The notes below the pieces were generated by a model. The model was not told where the DNA came from. It saw nothing but the letters and a program-made list of their open reading frames with translations, and did no database searches. 64,000 nucleotides of DNA from Blastobasis lacticolella (lineage: Eukaryota; Arthropoda; Insecta; Lepidoptera; Blastobasidae), in contig LR990051.1 of NCBI GenBank assembly GCA_905147135.1, forward strand, positions 1,741,001 through 1,805,000, written 5' to 3'. Position 1 is the first letter of the stretch; each line of letters opens with the position of its first letter. A program made the position numbers and the translations under genes. Positions 32,201-42,529 of the stretch are shown here, piece after piece.

Positions 32201-35200
32201 TGGGTCTGCAGAATAAGGTCCGAAACGTAATTTACGTAGACGAAGATGCAAGTAAAACCTAGTTCGCTACCATATTTGTAAGAACTTCATCATCATTTTC
32301 TATTGCTAGGCCTACATGACCATTTTTTTTTTTTTTTTATGTTACTTAGCAGACAAGCAGGCAAGCGGGCCACCTGATGGAAAGTGGTCACCGCCGCCTA
32401 TGGACATCAGCAACACCAGGGACATCAGCAACACCAGGGACATCAGCAACACCAGGGACATCACCAGACCTTATTTGTCTCAAACGTCACCAGCTTTTCT
32501 TCTTTCCATAAATACCTTTACATCGTACCTATACAAATCGAATAACCGAGGTGTGCAGCTAAAGAAACCAACAACAACCTTGAAATAATTAATACGTCCT
32601 TATACAAGTTCGATGTTCGGAAAACTTAATTCATTTTGAAACACCGAAAAAAGTTAATAATAGATCGTAAATACGATAATATACTAGTACAATTTAATTA
32701 TTGGTTGGATGTTTTTTGTTAATGAGAGTGTGGCGATCGTATGATGCGAGGACCTACTCACCTAGCACTTAATAACTTGACCTCCATTTATTGTGTACGA
32801 TAACTAATTAAAACGTTTACTAATTATAATCATCTAGTGGACACCTACTTCACCCCTACCTAGCCTTCTTGTTTTTGCTTACCTTCCTCTTGAATCAGTC
32901 TATCTTTAGTTGAAAACCGTAATTAAAGTCTGTTGGGTAGTTTAAAAGATCTAAGCGGACATAAATGTATACATATAGAGGTACATAGGGCGACTCTGTT
33001 TGATGCTATCTATAGATGATTCAGAAACTGGCACTTGTTGTTATTACGAGCACACCGTACATCCATTAATTACATTAAGAGGAATCCAGACCTACGAATT
33101 TCGCGAATAAACTGTCCGAATAAAATTGATTATAATGAAATTGCAAAACAAGAAGTTTTGTAGCAGAATTTAATAGAACTTCTACGAAATGATAGGTTGA
33201 AATAGTAAATAATAATATTATAAAGAGGAAATGTTTGTTTTTTGTTTGTTTGTTTGTATTGAATAGGCTTCGAAACTACTGGACCGATTTCAAAAATTCT
33301 TTCACCGTTGGGAAGCTACACTATCCCCGGGTGACATAAGCTATTTTATATTTTCTAAAAAATTACGGATCATTAATAAAACTCCAATAATGTAACCCAA
33401 GGTGTAAAAAAATACCCGAAAAATTCCTTACATCGCATGTGCTGCGAAAACTATTGATGAGAGAACAAAACAATGTACCACGACTTTGCAGAACACATCA
33501 TTATCTATAAAAAGTGTCGCAACAGTATATGTCTAACTATTATACATAGTTATGTCACAATAAGTGTTCTTTTATTTTCAAAAATTAATTGAAATGCCGC
33601 CGCTTAAAACCGCTCTTTATTTGTACCTTGGTATTAATCTTTATCAAAATCAATAACTTCATATTCACGACTGCTTCAATACCTTTATATAACTTTTTGA
33701 ATTATTTAATTCAGACATTCCATTCGAAAGATATCACGAGTTTAAAAATGTTAATATTAGAAAAAAGTCGCGTGTTCGCCGCTCAGTCCGCTCGGCTATC
33801 TAGGCAGCACGGGGTATGGGAGGGGAGTCAATGTCAAGAAATAAAGTGCCGCGCGGCTCACTCGCGCGGTCGGCTCCCTACGCAGCGGTCGTGTGTAACC
33901 CGTGTACCCGTAGTGGTACCCGTGCGAAGCCGGGGCGGAGCCAGTGCCAGAGCCCGTACAGACGTATACAATTTCAGCACGATTTGTCCCAATATCTATC
34001 TATGATCGTAGAATCCGATCACGCGATCCGTTGTAACTACTCATTAAAAACGACAACACTGTCCATTCTGATCGTGATATCTATTTCACCTAAATATAAA
34101 TTCAAATAAAAATAGAATCTGAGCTAGCGGCAACAAGATAAGCTGTCTGGGAGGCCTACGCCCATCAGCAACCTTCCTGAGGCTGAATTTATTATACTGA
34201 ACGGTTTTACTTTCAAAGCATGTGGAATACTGATTACTTATACCCTCCACACTATTTAATATTGGTTAATCACAAATCCAACGATACCATTCTATGATAA
34301 TTTTATTGTAATTTTGTGTGCAGTAATGATTGTATCTATCTATCTATGAATCCGTTATAGAAAAGCGTGTCCAAGTCGGTCAATAAGTGTTGGAGATAAC
34401 ATTTTGTTTACACGGAAAAAGGTGATTTCAGCGCTACCTGGCTAGTTAAAACCATAACACCTATCTGAGAACCATCGCTGATTCAACACAAATCCATTAT
34501 CGAAACCCGTATCTAAATTGGTTAAGCCGTTCTGGTGATAAACGATGACATTGAATTGAACAAAAAAACTCACGACCACTCACCCTAAACGCATATACCG
34601 TCTCCGTTCTGTCGTCGGTAAAAATACCTTTATTTAGGTATCTCCTCTACACGTAAACCGGGGGATGATTTCTTTTTAATATAGTCTTTTGTGTGGTTGT
34701 ATAGTAAAGTTATACATGTAAAGATATTCAATAGAAATTTAAAACCTTCATATAATCTTTATATGACGTCCTTGCCTCCTCTACCGTCTTGAATCCTTTG
34801 CCTTCTGATTCTCGTCCTTGCTTTTGCCTTACAAAGAAAAGTAAACGTAAACTTGACACAGCTTTGACGTGTCGTAACGACATCGTGACGTCATTACGTA
34901 ATATTCGATTATTAAGAAATCAATTGACAATTGGCATTTCAACGCCCAATGAGGAGTTTTCCAGTAGGTATTGTCAGGTGGTTTAAAAAAGCTTCAATAG
35001 ATGGCGCTCCTACAATTTTGATAATCTTTTTTGAATCTGTATGATGGTGGCAGTGATTTCATGCAGTCAACTAACACTAAAATTAAAAAAATAGTGTTTA
35101 TTAATATAAACATAATTGTTACAGGTTGAATGGAATGTAAAAAGAAATATTTATACTATAAGTTGGCACTATGTTCCTTTATTATTACAACCATTTGGTT

Positions 35201-38200
35201 GAAAACTATTGACAAATACAATATTATCCAATACAACGTACCCACTCTTTGCTAAGAACCTATTTCAAGCGATTATCAATTACCAAAATTGTCGGGGCGC
35301 CATCTAGTGAGTGGTCAATAGATCAAACGAGTGGCACGGCGCGACTTCGTTCGCGTAGTTTCAGTTTGTAACCACCGACGAATAAGTTGTGTGCCTGTCT
35401 GTTGCATCGTAGCTCCCGAATAAATGGACTCATTTCGATGCGGTTTTCTGTTTTTGAAAGCCAGTTTAATCGAGATGGTTCTAAGCTTTGTGTCATTTAA
35501 TTCGGGTAAGTAATTTAGATAATATTTGAGTATGTGTAAACTTTCTGTCGGTAAAGGTATATGAAATCTGCCCCTACCTCCCCTTTTCCTATCCACAACC
35601 CGGACTCCTTCAAGGCCACGTTAAGCAATTCTTCACAAGTACAACATAGTTCTACTGGTCCATGTTCCCAGTAGTCTACATCGATAACTAGTATCAAATG
35701 AAGTTCAATACACACTCTTGAATACTTTTAATGTTATGTAGTAGGATTTTATAGTGAAATTGTTTACCGGGACCTTGCAAGGTCGAATATTCATTTTTAA
35801 CGACAATAAGTAGAATAATTTTTTATGATAAAAGTTTGTCTGGCGGTCAGTATGACTTATATTTATAGACGTCTCCGCGGTTCAGTAGAATCAGAGTTCA
35901 ACCCAGAAATCTAAACTTACAGATATCCAAAATTGCTTTTCCTCTTTAAAATATTAGGTCCGTTCTTCTAGAAGGCAAGCGTTTTTATAATTGCCAAAAG
36001 CGCCATCTTAGAGTATTACTTAAAAAAAATATTTTGGATTCTTATGTGGAGTGACTACTGTAAGTATCTGACCCGCACAACTTGAAGAAAATCTGATTCG
36101 CCAGGAGGAATATCACGGCCTTTTTCATCCAACAGTGACAAAGCCACACAAGCTTTGTATCTTGGCGGGAGAAATATGTAAGACTAGCTTTTGTCCGCGG
36201 TTTTTCAGATAAAACCGTTCCCTCGGTTTTAATATAGTAGTGTAGTTTTAATATTATAGTATGTGCAGTATTAATGTGCACTCTTAGTTAACGCTTTCAA
36301 GAACAGACTTGACGAACATTTTAAAATGAAATACAAGTAAACTATTATATGTATGCATCAGCTTCTAGCTGCTTTTGCATCGTAAATAATAATAATACAT
36401 TTAATTATATTTTCAGCACCTTTGCCATTCTTCCCAAACTCACCGCAGATTTCAATAGAGTACTCATCATCTGTACAAAGGGGAAAAAATTCTTGCCGAC
36501 GTCGACTCTCCAGTACACCAGGATTTTGATAATGGTAACAGTTCACTTTATTTGTTTTAGCTGAATTAGAATCAAAATGAAAATCCTTTTAGTAGTTTTT
36601 GTGTGACAAACACCGAAATTTTCATCCTTAAAAAATAATGTAGTAGGTTTTAAATATAATTATAATTAAGTAGAATGCTAGGATTAGTAGGATGGGCGTC
36701 GGTGGCCGAGTGGTTAATGTATCCGACTCGTAAGCACGAGGTACCATGTTTGAATCTCACTGCTGCCAGGTACCAATGACTCTTTTCTGAGCTGAATGCT
36801 AACCGTTGCTCTTAAAGTGAGGAATAACATCGTGATAACACCTGCATATTCAGGCGACTGAATGCGTAACCGTGATTCTATCTGATCAGGTTCCCCTGGA
36901 GCAGGGTCATGGAGGTCAGATAGCAGGCGCTCCACTGTAACTACCTGATCAAATCCTATTCTGTCAAATCCTGGAATTTGGTCAAGGTGGACCCCGGGCC
37001 CTCGTGCGCGAGAGCACAACCGGGACATTAATGACAAGATGATTTAATTAATATAAAAATGGAACACGCTATGCCCATTTTTGCCTTAAATATTTGCCTT
37101 GAAAACATTAGTAGCCTTGTACGACACCTAACCTTGTAACGCACGAGTGCAAAGGGTTGGTGTAATTCTACTCTGCCGGACACCACATGGGCTTGACATT
37201 ATGTATGTTACAGTTCTTAGAATATATGAAGGGCTACGACTGCAACGACGGTCTCGTGATAGTCGTCGATCTTCTTGACGTCGGAATGCTGGAAATAATA
37301 AGGAAGTTGAGATTGACCGAGCTCCTGCAGGTTGCCAAGATAGCTATCGTAAGAATAGTTATAATTTTTTAGTACCTTGACTTTACTTGCGCCGACTAAT
37401 TTCATATCCCAAGCTCAAGAAATTGACACACGTATCATCAGAAACATTACGATGAGGTCTCACACTGCGCGCGAACGAACAGCGTTCCAACTGATAATAC
37501 TTAAGTGGCGATCGGCACTGTACGCCCGTTAAAAAGAACGAAATTGACTAATTGAAAATTCTAATTTGAATAGTCATCTACAACATATTATTTTTGTATT
37601 TTTTATGTGTTATTAAACATAAACTTAATTAATGTTCTCTCTTATTCTTTTAGGTCAGAAGTACAAAAATTGTTACATAGTCTATGTTTTGTAAATCCGT
37701 GGGGTGGGAGCCTGGTGACCTGTATCACAGGTTCTCTGGAACCTATTTCAGGCACCAGTCTCACACAAATAAATATAGCTATAAAAATAGTATAGTGCTG
37801 ACCTACTTACATATTATTTATTTATTTGTGAAGAGATAATTAATGCTTATTTTATAAAAAAAAGTCATAGTGGCGTATTTAACGCAGGTGTTCGTTTAGC
37901 AGAGGATTAGCTACTGTGAGAGCTATATAATCAAGTCTCACACAAGAGTATGAAGGCGATGATTACAACGACAACTTAACATGTTTTCCATACAAATATT
38001 CATCCCCTATTTCACCCTCCACAGATTAATTTTTGTCAATGGTCTTCTTAAAATTTAAAATCGCTTCGAGATTACCCAAACATCTTAACTTACAAACTTT
38101 TACTCTTTACCAATCCAAATTTAAACGTCCATTTTCCGCGAACGTCCACTTCCCTCGAACGGCTACATCGCTGAACGTCCATTGCGCTTAAACAAAATAT

Positions 38201-39063
38201 TAATAAAGCCTGATCAGGAATAGGTGTTGTCAAGAGTATCAAGGGTGAGCTACTGTTGCTGTTACTTGCAGTTGCCAATGTAAGAAATGAGTTGTAAAAA
38301 TTCCGCAATATCATGTATTCCGGTCAGACTTTAGCGTCTTACTCTTAACTTTCTGTCTTTGACAAAACTTGACTAGTCATAATTTTCTTATCTAAACTTG
38401 ATTTCCAGGAAGGTTATGGCACTAGATTGAAGGGAATCCATCTGCTATCAACATCGAGACTAATAAGTATGTTTCTTTGGATCTTGAAGCAGCTATTGAG
38501 CAGAAAATTAGTGGACAGAATACACGTACATTCCTCACCAAAAACTTTGCAGAACTTCATGCCGGTTGAAATGTTACCATCAGATTATGATGGCAAGGAA
38601 TGGTCTTTAAATAAGCTTAATGGTAAGGATTGCTGCAGATATACATCACTATCGTTAAAGCTTTTTCACGTAGAAGTAGGTAGAGTTCAAGTCGAGAATA
38701 TCGGCTGACGAGCATGTATGAAGAGATTGATGAATGAGGTCGAAGCAAGAGACTTGTTAGGAGCGTAGCAAATGGAACAATGTAAGTTTCTACCTAAGGA
38801 TTATGGCTAAATTAATTGATAAAGTTATTGCTTGCTTAGTTAGAGAGATCAGATTGGTATAGAAAGCCTCTAAGTAGATACCGAATCTTCTCACTATTGT
38901 TGAATATGTCGTACAATATGTTACATTTATTGTTTTCACAGATGAATGGAAGGATACACTCAGCACCGAAGACTTCAGACTGTACTTGAAGGAAATGAGT
39001 AAAGCCTGCACAGATGAAAGCTGCAGAATACCGGCATTGCAAAACAAAACAAAAAATTTATAA
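29102..39063 (+). CDS. CRAL-TRIO (Sec14-like) domain lipid-binding protein, six coding exons
   Basis: Joined exons 29102-29255, 31609-31765, 36417-36534, 37214-37348, 38409-38622 and 38942-39063 give an uninterrupted 299-residue protein, the usual length for insect alpha-tocopherol-transfer-like proteins. Residues about 20-75 form the helical CRAL-TRIO N region ('AADTLQCWVKNQQHFVKKDF', then CKGSLPRAQERLE). The lipid-pocket domain covers about 95-245: 'YDCNDGLVIVVDL' (central strand), 'RLKGIHLL', 'DRIHVHSS' and LPSDYDG, a variant of the usual LP-EYGG. Such proteins bind a small hydrophobic ligand (tocopherol, retinoid, carotenoid or phosphoinositide in known members) in the cytosol. There is no signal peptide. 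The start has A at -3 and G at +4. The ligand cannot be told from sequence. All introns are GT-AG; no AATAAA is obvious just after the stop. Confidence 0.9.
29440..29745 (+). repeat. Repeat A, long copy in intron 1
   Basis: 'gtatctcgttcgaattggag' through 'gcatggtgg'-type inner blocks to 'gcctgtttgcctaccgtatg' and an A run. It matches 4458-4800 in the opposite orientation. Its open frame is TE-derived, not host coding. Confidence 0.75.
29770..29895 (-). repeat. Repeat E fragment in intron 1
   Basis: 'ttgcctcgaaaacattcgtc', 'ttgtacgacacccacgaatg', 'ctattctactctgacggaca': the start of repeat E read on the - strand. Confidence 0.65.
31057..31345 (-). repeat. SINE S1 in intron 1
   Basis: S1 blocks run in order from 'cgtcttggcgttaatatgga' to 'aaaagagtcattggtacg'. 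The copy stops before the tRNA-like head. Confidence 0.8.
31609..31765 (+). CDS. CRAL-TRIO gene, coding exon 2
   Basis: Acceptor 'tttctttctttcag', donor 'gt|gtgagt'; phase 1 in, phase 2 out. It codes residues 52-103 and the first two bases of residue 104, including 'CKGSLPRAQERLERLCSLKT', the family's conserved block after the first helices. The family usually has R-YLE where this protein has RPCLE. Confidence 0.88.
31855..32095 (+). repeat. Repeat B followed by repeat A fragment, intron 2
   Basis: B: 'ggtttttacggggtcggcaa', 'caggcaggccgcaagcttgt', 'ccatagtggtata'. A then starts at about 31990 on the other side ('caagcgggctacacaatgga'). Confidence 0.7.
32324..32470 (-). repeat. Repeat A with an internal 18-bp tandem expansion, intron 2
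   Basis: After a T run and 'gcaagcgggccacctgatgg', the unit 'gacatcagcaacaccagg' occurs three times exactly (32403-32456) and once partly. Other A copies have it once. Confidence 0.85.
32840..33010 (+). repeat. Repeat C in intron 2
   Basis: 'cacctacttcacccctacct', 'accttcctcttgaatcagtc', 'tagtttaaaagatctaagcg'. Confidence 0.7.
33222..33370 (+). repeat. Retroposon repeat in intron 2, shared with 50165-50350
   Basis: 'ataatattataaagaggaaa', 'actactggaccgatttcaaa', 'aattctttcaccgttgggaa'. The 50-kb copy reads 'actactgggccgattttgaa', 'aattctttcactgttatgaa'. Confidence 0.7.
33370..34110. other. Unassigned part of intron 2 with a GC-rich core
   Basis: About 33770-33965 is GC- and CpG-rich ('gtgccgcgcggctcactcgc', 'gcgaagccggggcggagcca'). 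The 138-codon + frame that crosses it shows no domain. The phrase 'cgaagccggggcgg' is typical of lepidopteran retroposon ends, so I favour a TE fragment over an exon or promoter. Confidence 0.35.
34998..35307. mobile_element. MITE with TA duplication in intron 2
   Basis: Left end 'tagatggcgctcctacaatt' and right end (inverse) 'tagatggcgccccgacaatt' match at 21 of the first 23 bases. After a 7-base gap both continue 'ATAATC'. Both ends carry TA, consistent with a Tc1/mariner-type target duplication. The 310-bp element has no ORF. Confidence 0.7.
36417..36534 (+). CDS. CRAL-TRIO gene, coding exon 3
   Basis: Acceptor 'tatattttcag', donor 'atg|gtaaca'; phase 2 in, phase 0 out. It codes residue 104 (split codon) and residues 105-143, 'LPKLTADFNRVLIICTKG' and 'LQYTRILIM', matching the first strand and helix of the lipid-binding domain. 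Confidence 0.87.
36695..37042 (+). repeat. SINE S1, full-length reference copy, in intron 3
   Basis: It starts with a tRNA-like head: A box 'ggtggccgagtggttaatg', anticodon-arm region 'ccgactcgtaagcacgagg', B box-like 'gtttgaatctc'. An unrelated body of about 270 bases follows, ending 'ccgggacattaatgacaag'. Polymerase III promoter boxes are recognisable. The copy fills half of the 679-base intron 3. Confidence 0.88.
37055..37195 (-). repeat. Repeat E fragment in intron 3
   Basis: 'ttgccttgaaaacattagta', 'ccttgtacgacacctaacct', 'ctactctgccggacaccac'. It ends 18 bases before the exon 4 boundary, so it crowds the acceptor site. Confidence 0.7.
37214..37348 (+). CDS. CRAL-TRIO gene, coding exon 4
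   Basis: Acceptor 'tatgttacag', donor 'atc|gtaaga'; phase 0 on both sides, 45 codons. 'FLEYMKGYDCNDGLVIVVDL' is the most diagnostic stretch: the conserved G-V-VDL strand of the ligand pocket. Confidence 0.9.
37349..38408 (+). other. Intron 4
   Basis: Bounded by GTAAGA and TTTCCAG. At 37655-37795 there is a LINE-3'-end-like piece ('gcctggtgacctgtatcaca', 'caggcaccagtctcacacaa'). Nothing else recognised. Confidence 0.55.
38409..38622 (+). CDS. CRAL-TRIO gene, coding exon 5
   Basis: Acceptor 'gatttccag', donor 'aatg|gtaagg'; phase 0 in, phase 1 out. Residues 189-259: 'YGTRLKGIHLLSTSRLISMF', 'LSRKLVDRIHVHSS' and 'LPSDYDG'. In known structures this part forms the gate helix and the floor of the lipid pocket. 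Confidence 0.9.
38700..38800 (+). pseudogene. LINE ORF tail relic in intron 5
   Basis: 'atgaagagattgatgaatga', 'gtcgaagcaagaga' and 'agcgtagcaaatgga' resemble the MKRLMN-EAR-RSKW end of LINE ORFs frequent in insects. Short and decayed. Confidence 0.45.
38942..39063 (+). CDS. CRAL-TRIO gene, coding exon 6 (terminal)
   Basis: Acceptor 'tgttttcacag'; completes the split Asp codon 260 and codes 39 further residues ('WKDTLSTEDFRLYLKEMSKA' and a short basic tail), then TAA at 39061-39063. Confidence 0.88.
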
Positions 39064-39306
39064 ATAATATAGATTAACATTGATACTTATACTAACTTTT
39101 TATGTGGTGATTTTATTCATTTTTAACCAACTGCGCAATGCAGAAGAGGGTAATCAGTTATTCAGCCCATGTATGTATGTTTGTTCCTTTGTGGCACACC
39201 AAAGATTAAACGAGGGAGCGATTTTGATGGTTCGCACGACTATCGATCTGTCTTAATCTTGCGAGTGTCGCTAAAAAAATGAGATTTTTCATATTGTGAT
39301 AAAAAA
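39064..39306. other. 3' flank of the gene with a short repeat
   Basis: No AATAAA seen. From about 39118 ('tttttaaccaactgcgcaat', 'gtatgtatgtttgttccttt', 'gcgattttgatggttcg') it resembles a degraded retroposon end. Confidence 0.4.
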
Positions 39307-39805
39307 ATGCCATCTAAGAACATCGGCATACTACTCGACCGTGCCACATTCAGTCCTGCCACGGCCATTTGTCTTGGCGCGTCCTGTAGCGCTCCGCATC
39401 AGTACCGCTGTGGTCTTAATGTCGACCAGCTCGGCCACGACGGCCTGTCTTGCGGCAGGAGCGCCGAACGCATTCCTTGGCACGCGGAACTAATTGACGT
39501 TATCCGCCGGGTCTTTACGTCTACTGGTGCACCCGCGGTACTAGAACCGTGTGGGTTAGCCCGCGACGATGGTAAGAGGCCCGACGGAATGACACTCACC
39601 CCTTAGTAACTGGGATGGCCTCTGGTTTAAGATGCTACATGCATCGAAACTCTTGGGCCGTCCCATCTTTCAGGGACCGCGTTTCATGCTGCAGCTGGTG
39701 CCGCATCAGCTGAGAACGCCAAGCGTTGCGTTCTTTGCGTTGCGTATTTGCGGCATTTAACGTAGAAACCCTTGGGCTGTGGGGACCAGGCGCATATTCC
39801 TTATA
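39307..39805 (+). pseudogene. Retroelement ORF C-terminal region, left half
   Basis: One frame reads a cysteine/histidine cluster ('GHDGLSCGRSAERIPWHAEL'), 'VIRRVFTSTGAPAVLEPCGL' and 'ARDDGKRPDGMTLTP'. After a frameshift another reads 'DATCIETLGPSHLSGTAFHA' and 'NVETLGLWGPGA'. The PDG ... V-DAT spacing resembles the PD-(D/E)XK nuclease of retrotransposons with restriction-like endonucleases. That family link is from memory of the pattern. The ORF stops at 39805 because a TIR element begins there; it resumes at 44537. Confidence 0.7.
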
Positions 39806-41384
39806 CAGGGTGTTTCAAAATACATGTATAAAGCCGTGAACTGGATGGAGTGCTAAACGTATTAAAACGATAGGTACAATTATTTTTTTCGTGCGTGGAA
39901 TAGTAAGCGAGAAAATGACTATCGAACTTTTTCCTTTTCAATGTCGATAATCGACATTTTGAAAACGAAAGACCGCATCTCTAGAAATCAGTTGTAAAAG
40001 GTCACTCAAGTTCATAGTACTAGGCGCAATGGGATATTAAGGAGATCTAAATTAGCCGTTTTGTATTTTTTGGTTTGAGGGTTCTGTACAAAAAATATTG
40101 TAATTTTAATTTAAAAGGTTCCTTCATAGTTTTTTCGAAAATGCACCACCACCTAACTAATAGCAAAGTAGTCTAATTTAAATAACTGTGGCATATTAAT
40201 GTAGCAAACTCTAATTAATGTAGCATATTTGTCTTTATAAGTTTGCTTTCTCATGTCATGCCTGTCAGTCATGTTTCAGTGTCGCAAAGGTAATCGTACC
40301 TATCTGCTATGAGATTTTTCAGTAACTACACACACATATTTTTGTATTAAATAATTCAAATAAAATATCTTAGTGTAATGAATGAAACATAAATAAAACA
40401 AAGACAGTAGAGAGTGGAGTTTAAGACAGAACCCTCCACTAATGTGGGGAAGGCTTAAACTCTCAGAGGACTGTTATGTTAAAATCCGTACGATTTCACG
40501 AATATTTCTCATCAACAAAAATTAACTAAATGAATCTTAGTTGACGGAGCTATACCTGTAAATATCCCATGCTTCACCCAGTTGGAGAACCTAGGCAGGG
40601 GCGCAACAACCGCCGTATCAGCCGTATCAATGATACGGGGTCCCAAATCGTTTGTAAGCAAAAATACATACTGTTATCCTCAATTTCAGTTAAACCCTAT
40701 TTCCCGGAAAAAAAATAATCTTTAGTGATTTTCAGACCAGGGTCGGGGCCCCCTCCGCCAAAGATTCAAATGAAATCAAGTGATACAATCCGTTTTCGTT
40801 CCCCTTTCGCTTAGAGATAATTAACATTTTTAATAAAAAACAACAACTTAGAGCCCCTCACGCGCACTCACTCATTACTTCATTGAAATTGTGTAAAATT
40901 CACCTATAGCAAAAAGAGGAAAATCTTGATCTCATGTACAACATATTCAGCACTATCGGTGAGATCATAAGATTTAAGAAACTCCTTACACTGTTCATTG
41001 CTCAACGGGTCAGATGGACCTGGCTCATAATAAAATAGTTTTGGCCCACACGATTTTCGAATTTGACTGTTTTTAAGTTAATCGTGAAAACTTTATAGCC
41101 AAAATGTCAGAAATAGAGCTCGCACTCTCATTAATTAATTGTTTGCGAAATTAATTTTATTATAAACCAGATGTCAAAAATGTCTAAATCGTATAGTCCA
41201 TTTACTGATTTTATGTTATTCGCGCAAGTATTCTGAAGGGGTAGTTTGTGAAACTATCGAGCTCGCTACGCTCGCTTATTCAACAAATTATGACATTTTT
41301 ATATTTATCACGCAAGGTTTTAATATACTAAAGTCAAGGGCCAATTTACAAAAATTCCGATGTCCACCCCGGCCTTTAAGGAGA

Positions 41385-41575
41385 TTCTTGTCATACAAAC
41401 TTCCAACATAAAACATTAACCAATTATACACCTAAATCTTCCTCAATAGACAAAGTAATTCCACTTTGTCAATTGGTGAAAACCGCATGAAAATCCGTTC
41501 AGTAGTTTTTGAGTTTATCGCGAACAGGCAGACAGACGCGGTGTGGAACTTTCCTTCATATGTTATTCTTACTAT
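41385..41575 (+). repeat. Retroposon repeat inside the TIR element
   Basis: 'aaaccgcatgaaaatccgtt', 'cagtagtttttgagtttatc', 'gcagacagacgcgg' match the copy at 25192-25345. Confidence 0.6.
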
Positions 41576-41947
41576 TAAGGTGATTCAACGCCCATACTAA
41601 ATTTCTTTCGATATTCTTTCATTTGTTTGAGTGTTTAGTGATTGTATTATGATTTCTACTCTTAGTAAATGTATTCAATGGTGCGCAAAGTGGTTTTCTT
41701 TTCAAAAGCAGTGAAATCGAAAAAAGCACAAATCGCCGCTTGATGGCGTTGTTTTGTGATTTAATTATTTTTCTTTATCATTGCTTTGTTTTACATTATT
41801 AACATGTAGAAATCTATTTCGCACACAATTGAACATATTTTCTAATAGCCAATTGCATAAAAACGTTACATAAAAATTGTATGAAAATCGTACCGCATTA
41901 ACACGCGAATGGTTTGGATTTAAGTTACTCATTAGCATCCCTTGTAG

Positions 41948-42212
41948 CCGTGTGGTGACCGGTAGAGTAGAATAGCACCAACCCCTTACACTCGTGGGTG
42001 TCGTACAAGGCGACTAACGTTTAGAGGCAAAATATCTAGTCTCCATAATCTGGAAAATGGGCAGCAGCGTTTTTCATTGTTATGTTTGCAACAGTGCGAT
42101 CTCCAACCCGCCTGCCAAGCGTGGAGATTATGGCAATAACCTCCCCTTTTGCGGGAGAGGCCCAAAGTCCTGTAGTGGACTGTTATGGGCTGTGATGATG
42201 ATGATGATGATC
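41948..42212 (+). repeat. Repeat E with GAT tail inside the TIR element
   Basis: 'accggtagagtagaatagca', 'gtcgtacaaggcgactaacg', 'caacccgcctgccaagcgtg', 'aaagtcctgtagtggactgt', then five or more GAT units (42195-42212), which mark the 3' end of this element family. Confidence 0.8.
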
Positions 42213-42529
42213 CCTTGTAGTTGGGGGTACTAACTATGGGGCCCCAGACAGCTATTGATACGGGGCCCATGGAAGGCAAGCAACGCCACTGAACCTAGGT
42301 CACCTAGGTGAAACACGGACCCAAACACAATTTTAGTAATTACTGTCTGTACAAATTACCCGATAAAATAGTGGTAAGCAAATGTATTCCATCACCGACA
42401 TCATAAGGATTATTATTAGTCCACTGTTGGACTTGTTTGAGCCTCACTTTATTAAATAAACACAATCAACATTACGGTGCATCTACCAGGAGAACATAAG
42501 AGGCGAAATAAGTACGACCCCTAACACGT

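Noticed and set aside
33589..34005. 138-codon + frame with hydrophobic start, possible secreted protein
   Set aside because: It lies inside intron 2 of the CRAL-TRIO gene, starts on a non-ATG codon, and its second half is a GC-rich retroposon-like tract.
37930..37978. 'tatgaaggcgatgattacaacgac' in intron 4, like the start of exon 4
   Set aside because: Similarity covers only about 25 bases with a gap, no reading frame continues and no splice sites flank it; most likely chance, not a duplicated exon.
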